NCBI GenBank assembly: GCA_030152145.1
Contig: JASLIL010000056.1
Location: 1-32,660, forward strand
DNA length: 32,660 nt
Direction of reading: 5' to 3'
From: Tissierellales bacterium
GTDB taxonomy: Bacteria > Bacillota > Clostridia > Tissierellales > JASKZW01
Of this stretch, positions 5,591-13,753 are shown in pieces; position 1 is the first letter of the stretch; every line of letters starts with the position of its first letter. Both the position numbers and the translations under genes were made by a program. A model generated the notes under the pieces. That model was not told the origin of the DNA. It was given only the letters and a program-made list of their open reading frames with translations, and did not search any database.

Positions 5591-6232
5591 ATGTATATAA
5601 AGAAATATATGTTAGAAAGAAACAAACTAACTACACTAGATTTAGAAGATAGCTTGAGAGTTGCTTTGGACAAGATTAACAAGGGGGATTTCTTATCACT
5701 ACCTGTTTTAGAGGGAGAAGATTTTAAGGGAATCCTATTAAAAGAGAAAATATTTAGAGAGTACTTTGATAGGGCTTCTACAGATAGGGATGAATTTTTA
5801 GATCAAGTAAAAGTTAAGGACATCTACAGTGATGAATTCAAATCAGTTATGGAAAATGATCTAGTAGAAAATGCTTCATATCTTTTAAAGGAACTAAGGA
5901 CACCTTTCCTACCAGTTTTTGACGCAAGAGATAAGTTTGCAGGAATTCTTACTCATGTGGCTATATTCAATGCATTCTCAGATGTTTTTGGCATGAATGA
6001 AGGTACTCGTATAGTAGTTAACATGTATGATATACCAGGACAGCTTGCTAGGTTGGCAGAGGTTATAAGAAGAGAAAAGGTTAATATCTTAAACTTTGCA
6101 GCTGTAGACGCTAAGGTATTAGATGTTTATAAGGTTGTTTTAAGAGTTGATACAAAGACTGAAGAAGACCTAAAGCATCTAATAGCTAGAATAGAAGAAG
6201 CTGGATTTAAGATAGGCGATATTGATAAATAA
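5591..6232 (+). CDS. CBS-CBS-ACT domain protein, probable ligand sensor
   Basis: The 213-aa product has two CBS domains (about residues 5-60 and 76-132, the second with FLPVFDARDKFAGILTHVAI) followed by an ACT domain (about 140-210, VVNMYDIPGQLARLAEVI then VNILNFA). There is no catalytic domain, DNA-binding motif or membrane segment. CBS pairs usually bind adenosyl compounds and ACT domains usually bind amino acids, so the protein probably senses metabolites and acts on a partner. Similar stand-alone proteins in Firmicutes are often annotated as AcuB-like, but that assignment is not proven here. GGGGGAG precedes the ATG at good spacing. A hairpin with a T-rich tract follows the gene. Confidence 0.85.
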   Translation: MYIKKYMLERNKLTTLDLEDSLRVALDKINKGDFLSLPVLEGEDFKGILLKEKIFREYFDRASTDRDEFLDQVKVKDIYSDEFKSVMENDLVENASYLLKELRTPFLPVFDARDKFAGILTHVAIFNAFSDVFGMNEGTRIVVNMYDIPGQLARLAEVIRREKVNILNFAAVDAKVLDVYKVVLRVDTKTEEDLKHLIARIEEAGFKIGDIDK

Positions 6233-6241
6233 GAATATTTT

Positions 6242-6283
6242 AAAGTAAAACTAGGTTAGGAAGCTAACTTAGTTTTTTACTTT
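6242..6283 (+). terminator. Terminator-like hairpin between the CBS gene and ruvC
   Basis: AAAGTAAAACTAGGTTAG (6242-6259) pairs with 6264-6283, with one G-U pair and a two-T bulge around loop GAAG. A six-T run lies in the 3' arm. The ruvC start is only 24 bases further on. Confidence 0.7.
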
Positions 6284-6307
6284 AAGGGAACTTAGAAAGG
6301 AAGGCTT

Positions 6308-6802
6308 ATGAGAATATTAGGAATAGACCCAGGTCTTGCCATAGTGGGATATGGTGTTATAGACTGTAATGGAAACAACTTTACTCCTGTAGATTATGGT
6401 TGTATCTTAACAGACAAGGATACCCCCTTTCCCATGAGGCTAAAGTATATATATGAGGGTATGAATCAAATTATAGATAAGTATAAACCAGATGAGGTGG
6501 CTATAGAGGAGTTGTTTTTCAATAAGAATGTTAGGACAGCTATAGATGTAGGTCAGGCAAGAGGAGTGGAGCTTCTAGCTGTTGTAAACAGAGACCTTCC
6601 CCTATATGAGTATACACCCTTACAGATCAAACAGGCAGTTGTAGGCTATGGTAGGGCAGATAAGCGTCAGGTCCAGGAGATGGTTAAGATGCTTTTAAAC
6701 TTAAAGAAGCTACCTAAACCAGATGATGCAGCAGATGCTATGGCAGTGGCACTTTGCCATGGTTTTTCTTTAAACTTTAAAAATTTATTTGAGATTAAAT
6801 AG
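6308..6802 (+). CDS. ruvC: Holliday junction resolvase RuvC
   Basis: The 164-aa product is full length for RuvC, the RNase H-fold dimer that cuts Holliday junctions symmetrically. The four acidic catalytic residues are present: D7 in GIDPGL, E67 in AIEELFF, and D140 and D143 in PDDAADAMA. GAAAGGAAGG precedes the ATG. It leads the ruvC-ruvA-ruvB run, with 11 bases to ruvA. No clear promoter fits between the upstream hairpin and this start, so the operon may be fed by read-through from the CBS gene or by a promoter within it. Confidence 0.97.
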   Translation: MRILGIDPGLAIVGYGVIDCNGNNFTPVDYGCILTDKDTPFPMRLKYIYEGMNQIIDKYKPDEVAIEELFFNKNVRTAIDVGQARGVELLAVVNRDLPLYEYTPLQIKQAVVGYGRADKRQVQEMVKMLLNLKKLPKPDDAADAMAVALCHGFSLNFKNLFEIK

Positions 6803-6813
6803 GAGGTAGTAGA

Positions 6814-7401
6814 TTGTTTGAATATATAAAGGGAGAACTTGTAGCTATAAAGGATGAGTATGTTGTTTTAGAAAATAATGGCATAGGCTATAAGGTCTTT
6901 ACTTCTCTTAATTCCATGATGGAGTTAAAGGTTGGAGAAGAGGTAAAGATGTACATATATTATAATCTTAGGGAAGATGGTGTTTTTCTATTTGGTTTTT
7001 TAGAAGAAGAGGAGTTGGATATGTTCAACCTTCTTATTTTGGTTTCCAAGGTTGGACCTAAGACTGCTATTGGTGTGCTTTCAACTCTGACAGCTTTTGA
7101 GATCAAGGAGGCTATTTTAAGTGACAATGTGAAGCTTCTTTGTAAGGCTCCTGGTATTGGGAAAAAAACCGGGGAGAGAATTATCTTAGAGCTAAGGGAC
7201 AGGGTGAAAAAGGTAAATGTTTCAGATAGTAAGGGCCAGTCTATAGCCTTAAATGATAATTTTGATGTAGCTATAGAAGCTTTAGAATCATTAGGATATA
7301 ATAGTGGAGAGGTTAGGAGCCTTTTACAAAATTTTGAAATTGATGGATTGTCAGAAGAAGAAATCATTAAGCTCTTCTTGAAAAACACTAGGAATAGTTA
7401 A
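6814..7401 (+). CDS. ruvA: Holliday junction branch migration protein RuvA
   Basis: The 195-aa product has the three RuvA domains. These are an N-terminal OB-fold (1-62, starting MFEYIKGEL); two helix-hairpin-helix motifs, VSKVGPKTAIGVL (77-89) and APGIGKKTGERI (112-123); and a flexible C-terminal domain (about 150-195) that contacts RuvB. The start is TTG, supported by AGGAGGTAG upstream. RuvA tetramers bind the four-way junction and load RuvB. It sits 20 bases before ruvB. Confidence 0.97.
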   Translation: MFEYIKGELVAIKDEYVVLENNGIGYKVFTSLNSMMELKVGEEVKMYIYYNLREDGVFLFGFLEEEELDMFNLLILVSKVGPKTAIGVLSTLTAFEIKEAILSDNVKLLCKAPGIGKKTGERIILELRDRVKKVNVSDSKGQSIALNDNFDVAIEALESLGYNSGEVRSLLQNFEIDGLSEEEIIKLFLKNTRNS

Positions 7402-7421
7402 TAGAAAGGTATTGTGATTTT

Positions 7422-8429
7422 ATGGATGAAAATAGAATTGTCAGTGGAAATCTGATGGAGGATGATTTTGAGAATGATAATAGCCTAAGACCTAAGTGGA
7501 TTGAGGAATATATAGGCCAGGATAAGACCAAGGACAAGCTTAATATATTTATAAGGGCTGCTAAGGAAAGAGGAGAGGCCTTGGACCATGTTCTTCTTTA
7601 CGGACCTCCAGGACTTGGTAAGACCACTTTGGCCAATATTATAGCCAATGAGATGGGTGTTAATATAAGAGTTACATCAGGACCTGCTATAGAAAGACCA
7701 GGGGATTTGGCTAGTATACTAACAAATTTATCTGATGATGATGTACTTTTTATAGATGAGATTCATAGATTGAATAGGACTGTTGAGGAAATACTATATC
7801 CTGCTATGGAGGACTATGTTATAGATATAATTATAGGTAAGGGACCCAGCGCTAGGTCAGTGAGATTGGACCTATCTAGATTTACCTTGATAGGGGCTAC
7901 TACAAGGGCTGGTCTTTTGTCATCCCCTCTTAGAGATAGGTTTGGGGTTATGCTAAATTTAGAGCTTTATGATGAGGATAGTTTGGCAGAGATAGTAAAA
8001 AGATCCAGTAGAATCTTAGATGTAGAAATTGATGATGATGGAGCCTATGAAATAGCCAAAAGATCTCGTGGAACTCCTAGGATAGCCAATAGAATTTTAA
8101 AGAGGGTTAGGGATTATGCCCAGGTAATGGCTGATGGAGTTATAAACAAGGAAATAGCTCATGAGGGCTTAAAGATGCTGGAGATAGATGAGCTGGGAAT
8201 GGACAAGGTGGATAGGAAGATTATAATGACTATGATTGAAAACTTTGCTGGAGGACCTGTGGGTTTAGATACTATAGCAGCTTCTACAGGAGAGGAGAGC
8301 ACTACTATAGAGGATGTTTATGAGCCCTACTTGATGCAGATGGGTTTTATAAATAGAACTCCTAGGGGAAGGGTTGTTACTAAGAAGGCCTATGATCATT
8401 TCGATCTTCCCTATGAAGTGAGAGATTAG
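7422..8429 (+). CDS. ruvB: Holliday junction branch migration ATPase RuvB
   Basis: The 335-aa product is a complete AAA+ motor. It has Walker A GPPGLGKTT (61-69), Walker B LFIDEIH (109-115), sensor 1 GATTRAG (158-164) and the arginine finger segment RDRFG (171-175). A C-terminal winged-helix domain follows, with TPRGRVVTKKAY. RuvB hexamers pump DNA through the RuvA-bound junction before RuvC cuts. The order C-A-B with short gaps is the usual clostridial arrangement and points to one transcript with queA and tgt. Confidence 0.98.
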   Translation: MDENRIVSGNLMEDDFENDNSLRPKWIEEYIGQDKTKDKLNIFIRAAKERGEALDHVLLYGPPGLGKTTLANIIANEMGVNIRVTSGPAIERPGDLASILTNLSDDDVLFIDEIHRLNRTVEEILYPAMEDYVIDIIIGKGPSARSVRLDLSRFTLIGATTRAGLLSSPLRDRFGVMLNLELYDEDSLAEIVKRSSRILDVEIDDDGAYEIAKRSRGTPRIANRILKRVRDYAQVMADGVINKEIAHEGLKMLEIDELGMDKVDRKIIMTMIENFAGGPVGLDTIAASTGEESTTIEDVYEPYLMQMGFINRTPRGRVVTKKAYDHFDLPYEVRD

Positions 8430-8465
8430 TTTTTAATATATTAATGAAGGTAAGAGGTTGATTAG

Positions 8466-9491
8466 ATGAGGACAAAGGATTTTTATTATGATTTACCTGA
8501 GGAATTAATAGCTCAGGTCCCTATAGAGGATAGGGAGGAGTCTAGACTTTTAGTACTGGATAAGGAGTCTGGTAATATAGAACATAGGCATTTTAAGGAC
8601 ATAGTAGACTATTTGGAAAAGGGAGATTGTCTGGTTTTAAATGATACTAGAGTTATACCAGCTAGACTTTTTGGAAATAGGTTGGATAGAGATGAGAAGA
8701 TAGAGTTTCTCCTTATAAAAAGGGTAGAGAAGGATAGATGGGAGACTATGGTTAGGCCAGGAAAGAAGGTTAAGCCAGGTGCTACCATATACTTTGGTGA
8801 TGGTATTTTAAAGGCCCATGTCAAGGAGATAACTGAGTCAGGTACTAGAATTGTAGACTTGGAGTATGAGGGTATATTTGAAGAGGTCTTAGACCAGCTA
8901 GGTGAGATGCCCCTACCTCCTTATATAAAGGAGAAGCTAGAGGACAGGGAAAGATACCAGACTGTTTACTCAAAGCATGAGGGTTCAGCTGCAGCTCCTA
9001 CAGCTGGCTTGCATTTTACCAAGGAACTTTTAAGGAAAATAGAGGAAAAAGGTGTAAATATATGTTATATTACATTACATGTAGGTATAGGTACCTTTAG
9101 GCCAGTTAAGGTTGATAATGTTGAGGAGCATAGTATGCACTCAGAGTATTATAATATTTCTAAAGAGACAGCTGACCTAATTAATAAGACCAAGGACCTA
9201 GGATCTAGGGTAATTAGTGTTGGTACTACCACAACTAGGACTCTGGAAACAGTTGCTAGGGATAATGGTAGACTAGAGGAGTCTTCAGGTTGGACTGAAA
9301 TATTTATATATCCAGGCTATAGCTACAAGGTTATAGATTCACTTATTACAAACTTTCATTTGCCAGAGTCGACTCTTCTTATGTTGGTATCAGCTCTTTC
9401 AGATAAGGAGAAGATATTTAAGGCCTATGAAGTTGCAGTTGAGGAAAAGTATAGATTTTTTAGTTTTGGAGATGCAATGTTTATAAAATAG
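8466..9491 (+). CDS. queA: S-adenosylmethionine:tRNA ribosyltransferase-isomerase QueA
   Basis: The 341-aa product transfers and isomerises the ribosyl part of S-adenosylmethionine onto preQ1 at tRNA position 34, giving epoxyqueuosine. Family motifs seen are NDTRVIPARL (59-68), GEMPLPPYI (146-154), GSAAAPTAGLHF (173-184) and ITNFHLPESTLLMLVSA near the C-terminus. It lies 36 bases after ruvB and 13 bases before tgt, the enzyme that acts just before it. The tRNA-Tyr (GTA) and tRNA-Asp (GTC) at the start of this window are expected substrates. Confidence 0.97.
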   Translation: MRTKDFYYDLPEELIAQVPIEDREESRLLVLDKESGNIEHRHFKDIVDYLEKGDCLVLNDTRVIPARLFGNRLDRDEKIEFLLIKRVEKDRWETMVRPGKKVKPGATIYFGDGILKAHVKEITESGTRIVDLEYEGIFEEVLDQLGEMPLPPYIKEKLEDRERYQTVYSKHEGSAAAPTAGLHFTKELLRKIEEKGVNICYITLHVGIGTFRPVKVDNVEEHSMHSEYYNISKETADLINKTKDLGSRVISVGTTTTRTLETVARDNGRLEESSGWTEIFIYPGYSYKVIDSLITNFHLPESTLLMLVSALSDKEKIFKAYEVAVEEKYRFFSFGDAMFIK

Positions 9492-9504
9492 CAGGAGGTT
9501 AGTT

Positions 9505-10617
9505 ATGGCATTAGAGTTTGAATTATTAAAAGAAGCTAGCGATTGTAAGGCTAGATTGGGAAAGATAAAAACAAAGCATGGGGAAATAGAGACACCGGTT
9601 TTTATGCCTGTAGGTACTAGGGCTACTGTAAAAACCATGACTCCAGAGGAATTAAAAGGACTGGGAGCTAGCATAATACTAGGTAATACCTATCATTTAT
9701 TTTTAAGACCTGGCCATGATATAGTTAAGGAGGCTGGAGGTCTACACAAGTTTATGAATTGGGATAGGCCAATACTGACAGATAGTGGTGGATTTCAGGT
9801 CTTTAGTTTAGGGGACCTAAGAACTATAACAGAAGAGGGTGTTGAGTTTAGATCCCATATAGATGGGTCCAAGCAGTTTATATCTCCGGAGAAATCAATG
9901 GAGATTCAAAATGCCCTGGGTTCAGATATAATGATGGCTTTTGATGAGTGTACTCCCTACCCTGCTACTTATGAGTATGCAAAGGAGTCTATGGAAAGAA
10001 CTTCTAGATGGGCCAAGAGATGTAAGGACTACCATCAGGACTGGGATAATCAGGCCTTGTTTGGTATAGTTCAGGGAGGTATGTATAAGGATCTAAGGGC
10101 AGAAAGTGCCAAGCAGATTACAGACCTTGATTTTCCAGGTTATGCAATAGGTGGACTTAGTGTTGGAGAGCCTAAGGAGCTTATGTGTGAGATGCTGGAC
10201 TTTACTACTCCACTTCTACCTAAGGATAAGCCTAGATACCTAATGGGAGTGGGAACTCCAGACTACCTATTTGAGGCTGTAATAAGAGGGGTTGACATGG
10301 CTGACTGTGTTATGCCTACTAGGATTGCTAGGAATGGAACTGTTATGACTGCCAATGGCAGGGTTAATATAAGAAATGCCAAGTATAAGAGAGACTTTTC
10401 AAAGCTAGATGAGGAGTGCGATTGCTATACTTGCAAGAATTACACTAGGGCCTATATAAGACACTTGTTTAATGTAGATGAGATCTTAGGCGCTAGATTG
10501 GCTACTATCCACAACCTTTATTTCCTTATTAATCTTATGGATAATATAAGAGAGGCTATAAGGGAAGATAGGCTTATGGAATACAAGGAAGAGTTTTACT
10601 CTAAGTATGGTTATTAA
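9505..10617 (+). CDS. tgt: tRNA-guanine transglycosylase Tgt
   Basis: The 370-aa product exchanges guanine for preQ1 at position 34 of GUN anticodons. It has the general-base aspartate in LTDSGGFQ (D93), the nucleophile region GVDM (D264), and the zinc site CDCYTC (C305, C307, C310) with H336. Where many homologues read DMFDC, this one reads DMADC. GCAGGAGG precedes the ATG. Queuosine pathway genes queA and tgt are adjacent and in order of translation, with yajC 33 bases downstream. Confidence 0.97.
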   Translation: MALEFELLKEASDCKARLGKIKTKHGEIETPVFMPVGTRATVKTMTPEELKGLGASIILGNTYHLFLRPGHDIVKEAGGLHKFMNWDRPILTDSGGFQVFSLGDLRTITEEGVEFRSHIDGSKQFISPEKSMEIQNALGSDIMMAFDECTPYPATYEYAKESMERTSRWAKRCKDYHQDWDNQALFGIVQGGMYKDLRAESAKQITDLDFPGYAIGGLSVGEPKELMCEMLDFTTPLLPKDKPRYLMGVGTPDYLFEAVIRGVDMADCVMPTRIARNGTVMTANGRVNIRNAKYKRDFSKLDEECDCYTCKNYTRAYIRHLFNVDEILGARLATIHNLYFLINLMDNIREAIREDRLMEYKEEFYSKYGY

Positions 10618-10650
10618 ATTTTAATTATATAAAGTAAGAGGAGGAGTTAG

Positions 10651-10965
10651 ATGTTTAATCAAATTTTTCTACAGGCACAGGCACCAGTTGGAAGTCCATT
10701 TGCACCATTTATATTACCTCTTGGTTTTTTAGCTATTTTTTACTTTACAGTTATTAGACCACAAAAAAAGAGAGAGAAAGAAATAGGTGACATGAGATCT
10801 AACCTTAAGGTAGGGGACAAGGTAGTGACCATAGGTGGAATCAAGGGTAAGATTGTAAGAATTGATGAGGAAAATGTAATTTTAGAAACTGGTCCAGAGG
10901 CTACAAAATTTGAGACTAGTCGTTGGGCAGTGGCTATGAAGGATGAGCCTAAAAAAGAAGCTTAG
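10651..10965 (+). CDS. yajC: Preprotein translocase accessory subunit YajC
   Basis: The 104-aa product has one membrane segment (about 17-36). The highly conserved VIRPQKKREKE follows directly, then a cytosolic basic-acidic domain with GDKVVTIGGIKGKI. YajC associates with SecDF-YidC at the Sec channel. It ends the ruvC-tgt run and is followed by an intrinsic terminator, so secD and secF downstream are on a separate transcript. Confidence 0.95.
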   Translation: MFNQIFLQAQAPVGSPFAPFILPLGFLAIFYFTVIRPQKKREKEIGDMRSNLKVGDKVVTIGGIKGKIVRIDEENVILETGPEATKFETSRWAVAMKDEPKKEA

Positions 10966-10993
10966 AAAAAGGCAATTTAGATTGCCTTTTTTT
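10966..10993 (+). terminator. Intrinsic terminator after yajC
   Basis: An 11-bp stem AAAAAGGCAAT (10966-10976) with complement (10981-10991) has loop TTAG, and its T-run continues to 10993. Confidence 0.9.
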
Positions 10994-11077
10994 ATATCTT
11001 GTCTGCCTAGTTAGGGAAGGGACTTAGCTGGCTTTTTGCCATCTTATTAAAATCTTTATTTAGGAGCCTATCTATGT

Positions 11078-11083
11078 TATAAT
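11078..11083 (+). promoter_or_regulatory. -10 element of secDF
   Basis: TATAAT at 11078-11083 has no convincing -35. It gives a leader of about 105 bases before the secD start. Confidence 0.5.
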
Positions 11084-11115
11084 AATCAAGGTATGGATAT
11101 ATTTTTAGCTAAGGT

Positions 11116-11140
11116 TAATGGTGTTGTCACCATTATTTTA
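11116..11140 (+). promoter_or_regulatory. Hairpin in the secD leader, possible attenuator
   Basis: TAATGGTG (11116-11123) and its complement CACCATTA (11128-11135) form an 8-bp stem with loop TTGT, followed by TTTTAATTT. This resembles a weak intrinsic terminator within the secD leader. No antiterminator partner was identified by eye. Confidence 0.4.
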
Positions 11141-11194
11141 ATTTATACTACTTTAGTTTTAAATATATTTATTATTTTAATGGGAGGTATTAGG

Positions 11195-12445
11195 ATGAAC
11201 AGTAAAAAAACCTTACTTTTTATACTTATTGTTGCAATCATAGGATCATCATCTTTTATAGCAATTAATGGTATAAACTTAGGAAAGCTTCAGATTAAGG
11301 GAGCTAGAGAGTCTATTGATTTAGGTTTAGACTTGGCTGGCGGGGTTTATGTTATTCTTGAAGCTCAAACAGATTTACAAGGTACAGAACTACAAAAGGC
11401 AATGGATCAGACTATTATGGTTATAAACAAGAGAATAGATGGTCTAGGGGTAGCAGAGCCTAGTATAGTTAAGGAAAGTCAGGATAGAATCAGAATTGAG
11501 TTGGCAGGTATAGACAATCCTCAGGAGGCTATAGACCTAATAGGTAAAACAGCTCAACTACAATTTATTGATCCAGAAGGAAATGAAATACTTACAGGTA
11601 AGAATGTAAAAGCTTCAGAACCTCAGTATCATAGTACTAAAGAAGGTGATAAACCTATAGTAACTTTAGAGTTTGATAAGGAGGGTTCAGGAAAGTTCAA
11701 GGAAGCTACTACAAAGCTTGCAGGAACAGGTCAACCTATAATAATCTTACTTGATGGAGAGGTTATATCAGCACCAGCAGTTAATGACCCAATTACGGAC
11801 GGAAAAGCTATTATTCAAGGAAACTTTACTATTGAAGAAGCTAGTAACCTAGCTAACCTTATTACAGCAGGTGCTCTTCCAATAGAAATGAAGGCTTTAC
11901 AGTCAAGAGTTATAGGACCTACTTTAGGTTTAGAGGCTCTAGATAAAAGTGTTAAGGCTGGAGCTATAGCAGTTGGACTTATATTTATATTTATGTTAGT
12001 GGTATATAGACTTTCAGGTCTAGTAGCAGACTTGGCTTTAATTATATATATACTTATAACACTTCTAGCTATGAAGGGTTTAGGGGTAAAATTAACATTA
12101 CCTGGTATAGCTGGTTTAGTGCTTTCAATTGGTATGGCAGTAGATGCTAACGTACTTATATTTGAAAGAATTAAAGAGGAATTAAGAAATGGTAAGACTA
12201 TAAGAGCTAGTATTGATCATGGATTCAATAAGGCCCTATCATCAGTATTAGACTCAAATATAACCACCCTTATAGCAGGTGGAGTTCTTTATTACTTTGG
12301 TATAGGACCTATAAAGGGCTTTGGGGTAACATTGATCTTAGGTATTATAGCTTCAATGATAACTTCAGTTTTTGTAACCAAGCACTTACTAAAGTTAACG
12401 CTTAATATGACTAATACTAAAAATACTAAACTATATGGGGCATAA
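11195..12445 (+). CDS. secD: Protein translocase subunit SecD
   Basis: The 416-aa product is a resistance-nodulation-division-type membrane protein that uses the proton-motive force to help secretion. It has a first membrane segment (about 5-25), the periplasm-facing-type domain P1 beginning SIDLGLDLAGGVYV, and SRVIGPTLGLEAL. A block of five membrane segments follows, containing GLVLSIGMAVDANVLIFERI. I start at ATG 11195, preceded by GGGAGG. An in-frame ATG at 11093 would add 34 residues including a second hydrophobic segment, but it lies about 3 bases from the predicted transcription start and lacks a ribosome-binding site. It is 12 bases from secF. Confidence 0.96.
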   Translation: MNSKKTLLFILIVAIIGSSSFIAINGINLGKLQIKGARESIDLGLDLAGGVYVILEAQTDLQGTELQKAMDQTIMVINKRIDGLGVAEPSIVKESQDRIRIELAGIDNPQEAIDLIGKTAQLQFIDPEGNEILTGKNVKASEPQYHSTKEGDKPIVTLEFDKEGSGKFKEATTKLAGTGQPIIILLDGEVISAPAVNDPITDGKAIIQGNFTIEEASNLANLITAGALPIEMKALQSRVIGPTLGLEALDKSVKAGAIAVGLIFIFMLVVYRLSGLVADLALIIYILITLLAMKGLGVKLTLPGIAGLVLSIGMAVDANVLIFERIKEELRNGKTIRASIDHGFNKALSSVLDSNITTLIAGGVLYYFGIGPIKGFGVTLILGIIASMITSVFVTKHLLKLTLNMTNTKNTKLYGA

Positions 12446-12457
12446 GGAGGAAAAGAA

Positions 12458-13330
12458 ATGGATATTATTAAGAAAAGAAAAGTGTTTTATTCTATATCTT
12501 TAATTCTAATTGCTATAGGTTTAGTATTCATGTTTACCAAGGGATTAAATGAAGGTATAGATTTTACAGGTGGTACATCTATTCAGATTAAACTAGGCAA
12601 GAAGGTTTCAGTAGATGAAGTCAGAAATGTATTTGAAGAGTACGACAAGGCTGCAAGTATTGTTCATGTTGGTAAGGAACAGGATGAAATCATTGTAAAG
12701 AGTAATAAAGATTTTGACAATGATTATATTGCAGAAATAGTAGAAAAACTTTCAGCTGAGTTCAATATTGAAAAGCCAGAATATCAGGCAGAGAACTTCG
12801 AGCCTACTATGGGTAAGGAAATCAAGAAAAAAGCTTTACTTTCTTCACTAGTAGCATCACTAGGTATGCTTGTGTATATTACTTGGAGATTCGAGTTTAA
12901 GTTTGCCCTAGCAGCTATAATTGCTTTGGCCCATGATATATTAATTACCCTATCAATATACGCTATATTTAGGATACCAGCAAATAATGCCTTTATAGCA
13001 GCTATATTAACAATCTTAGGTTATTCAATAAACGATACTATAGTAATATTTGATAGAATAAGAGAGGAAAGAAAGTTAAATCCTAGAGAATCCTATGAAA
13101 ATATTATTAATGCTAGTATTAAAAAATCATTAACTAGAACAATAAATACTTCAATAACTACTTTGGTTTCAGTTTTTGTACTTTACCTTGTTGGAGTAGA
13201 GGATGTTAAGGTTTTAGCTCTTCCATTATTATTTGGTATGATATCAGGAACATATTCTTCAATATTTATAGCAAGTCCAGTTTGGTACGATCTATCAAAT
13301 AAGGAGAAATTAAATACTAAAAAAGCATAA
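12458..13330 (+). CDS. secF: Protein translocase subunit SecF
   Basis: The 290-aa product pairs with SecD. It has a first membrane segment (about 10-27), the motif GIDFTGGTSIQI (33-44), PTMGKEIKKKALLSS, and a five-segment membrane block with ILGYSINDTIVIFDRIREE and NTSITTLVSVFVLY. Separate secD and secF genes, rather than one fused secDF as in Bacillus subtilis, are usual in Clostridia. GGAGG precedes the ATG and a terminator follows closely. Confidence 0.96.
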   Translation: MDIIKKRKVFYSISLILIAIGLVFMFTKGLNEGIDFTGGTSIQIKLGKKVSVDEVRNVFEEYDKAASIVHVGKEQDEIIVKSNKDFDNDYIAEIVEKLSAEFNIEKPEYQAENFEPTMGKEIKKKALLSSLVASLGMLVYITWRFEFKFALAAIIALAHDILITLSIYAIFRIPANNAFIAAILTILGYSINDTIVIFDRIREERKLNPRESYENIINASIKKSLTRTINTSITTLVSVFVLYLVGVEDVKVLALPLLFGMISGTYSSIFIASPVWYDLSNKEKLNTKKA

Positions 13331-13353
13331 AACTGCCTTTAAAGGCAGTTTTA
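13329..13353 (+). terminator. Intrinsic terminator after secF
   Basis: AAAACTGCC (13329-13337) pairs with GGCAGTTTT (13344-13352), beginning within the secF stop codon region. The T-tract is short (TTTTATT). Confidence 0.8.
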
Positions 13354-13384
13354 TTGTAACTAAACCTATTTTTTAGGGTAATAT

Positions 13385-13390
13385 TATAAT
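13385..13390 (+). promoter_or_regulatory. -10 element of the lapA-recJ-relA transcript
   Basis: TATAAT at 13385-13390 lies 27 bases before the lapA start. No good -35 was seen. Confidence 0.5.
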
Positions 13391-13416
13391 TAAAGATATT
13401 ATGAGGAGGTATTACT

Positions 13417-13737
13417 ATGGAAAGAGGTTTTATAATAGCTTTGGTTTTTGCAATAATCGTAGCTATATTTGCTATTAACAACTCAGCACCAGTTATGGTA
13501 GACTTTATTTTTACAGAGATTCAGGTATCTCAGGCTTTGGTAATATTGGTTTCCAGTGTTTTTGGTGCCATAATAATAGCTGTTATTAGTGGGGTTAAAA
13601 ACCTTAAGTTCAAGAGAGAAAACAAACTTTTAACAGAGGAATTGGATAAGACCAAACTAGAAAAGAAAAATTTAGAGGCTATTTTAGAAGATAGGATAAA
13701 GGAAATATCAGACTTAAAGTCAAAGACTAATCTTTAA
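13417..13737 (+). CDS. LapA-domain (DUF1049) membrane protein
   Basis: The 106-aa product has two membrane segments (about 5-21 and 38-60) joined by a short loop with the family pattern FAINNSAPVMVDFIF. A cytosolic coiled-coil-like tail (about 65-106) is rich in Lys, Glu and Leu. This is the layout of lipopolysaccharide assembly protein A domain proteins. In Gram-positive bacteria they cannot act on lipopolysaccharide and their role is not established. GAGGAGG precedes the ATG. It lies 16 bases before recJ in the same orientation. Confidence 0.88.
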   Translation: MERGFIIALVFAIIVAIFAINNSAPVMVDFIFTEIQVSQALVILVSSVFGAIIIAVISGVKNLKFKRENKLLTEELDKTKLEKKNLEAILEDRIKEISDLKSKTNL

Positions 13738-13753
13738 TATTAGGAGTGAGAAA

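Noticed and set aside
6960..7388. 142-aa frame antisense to ruvA
   Set aside because: It lies wholly inside ruvA on the other strand, has no family motif, and its composition mirrors the ruvA codons.
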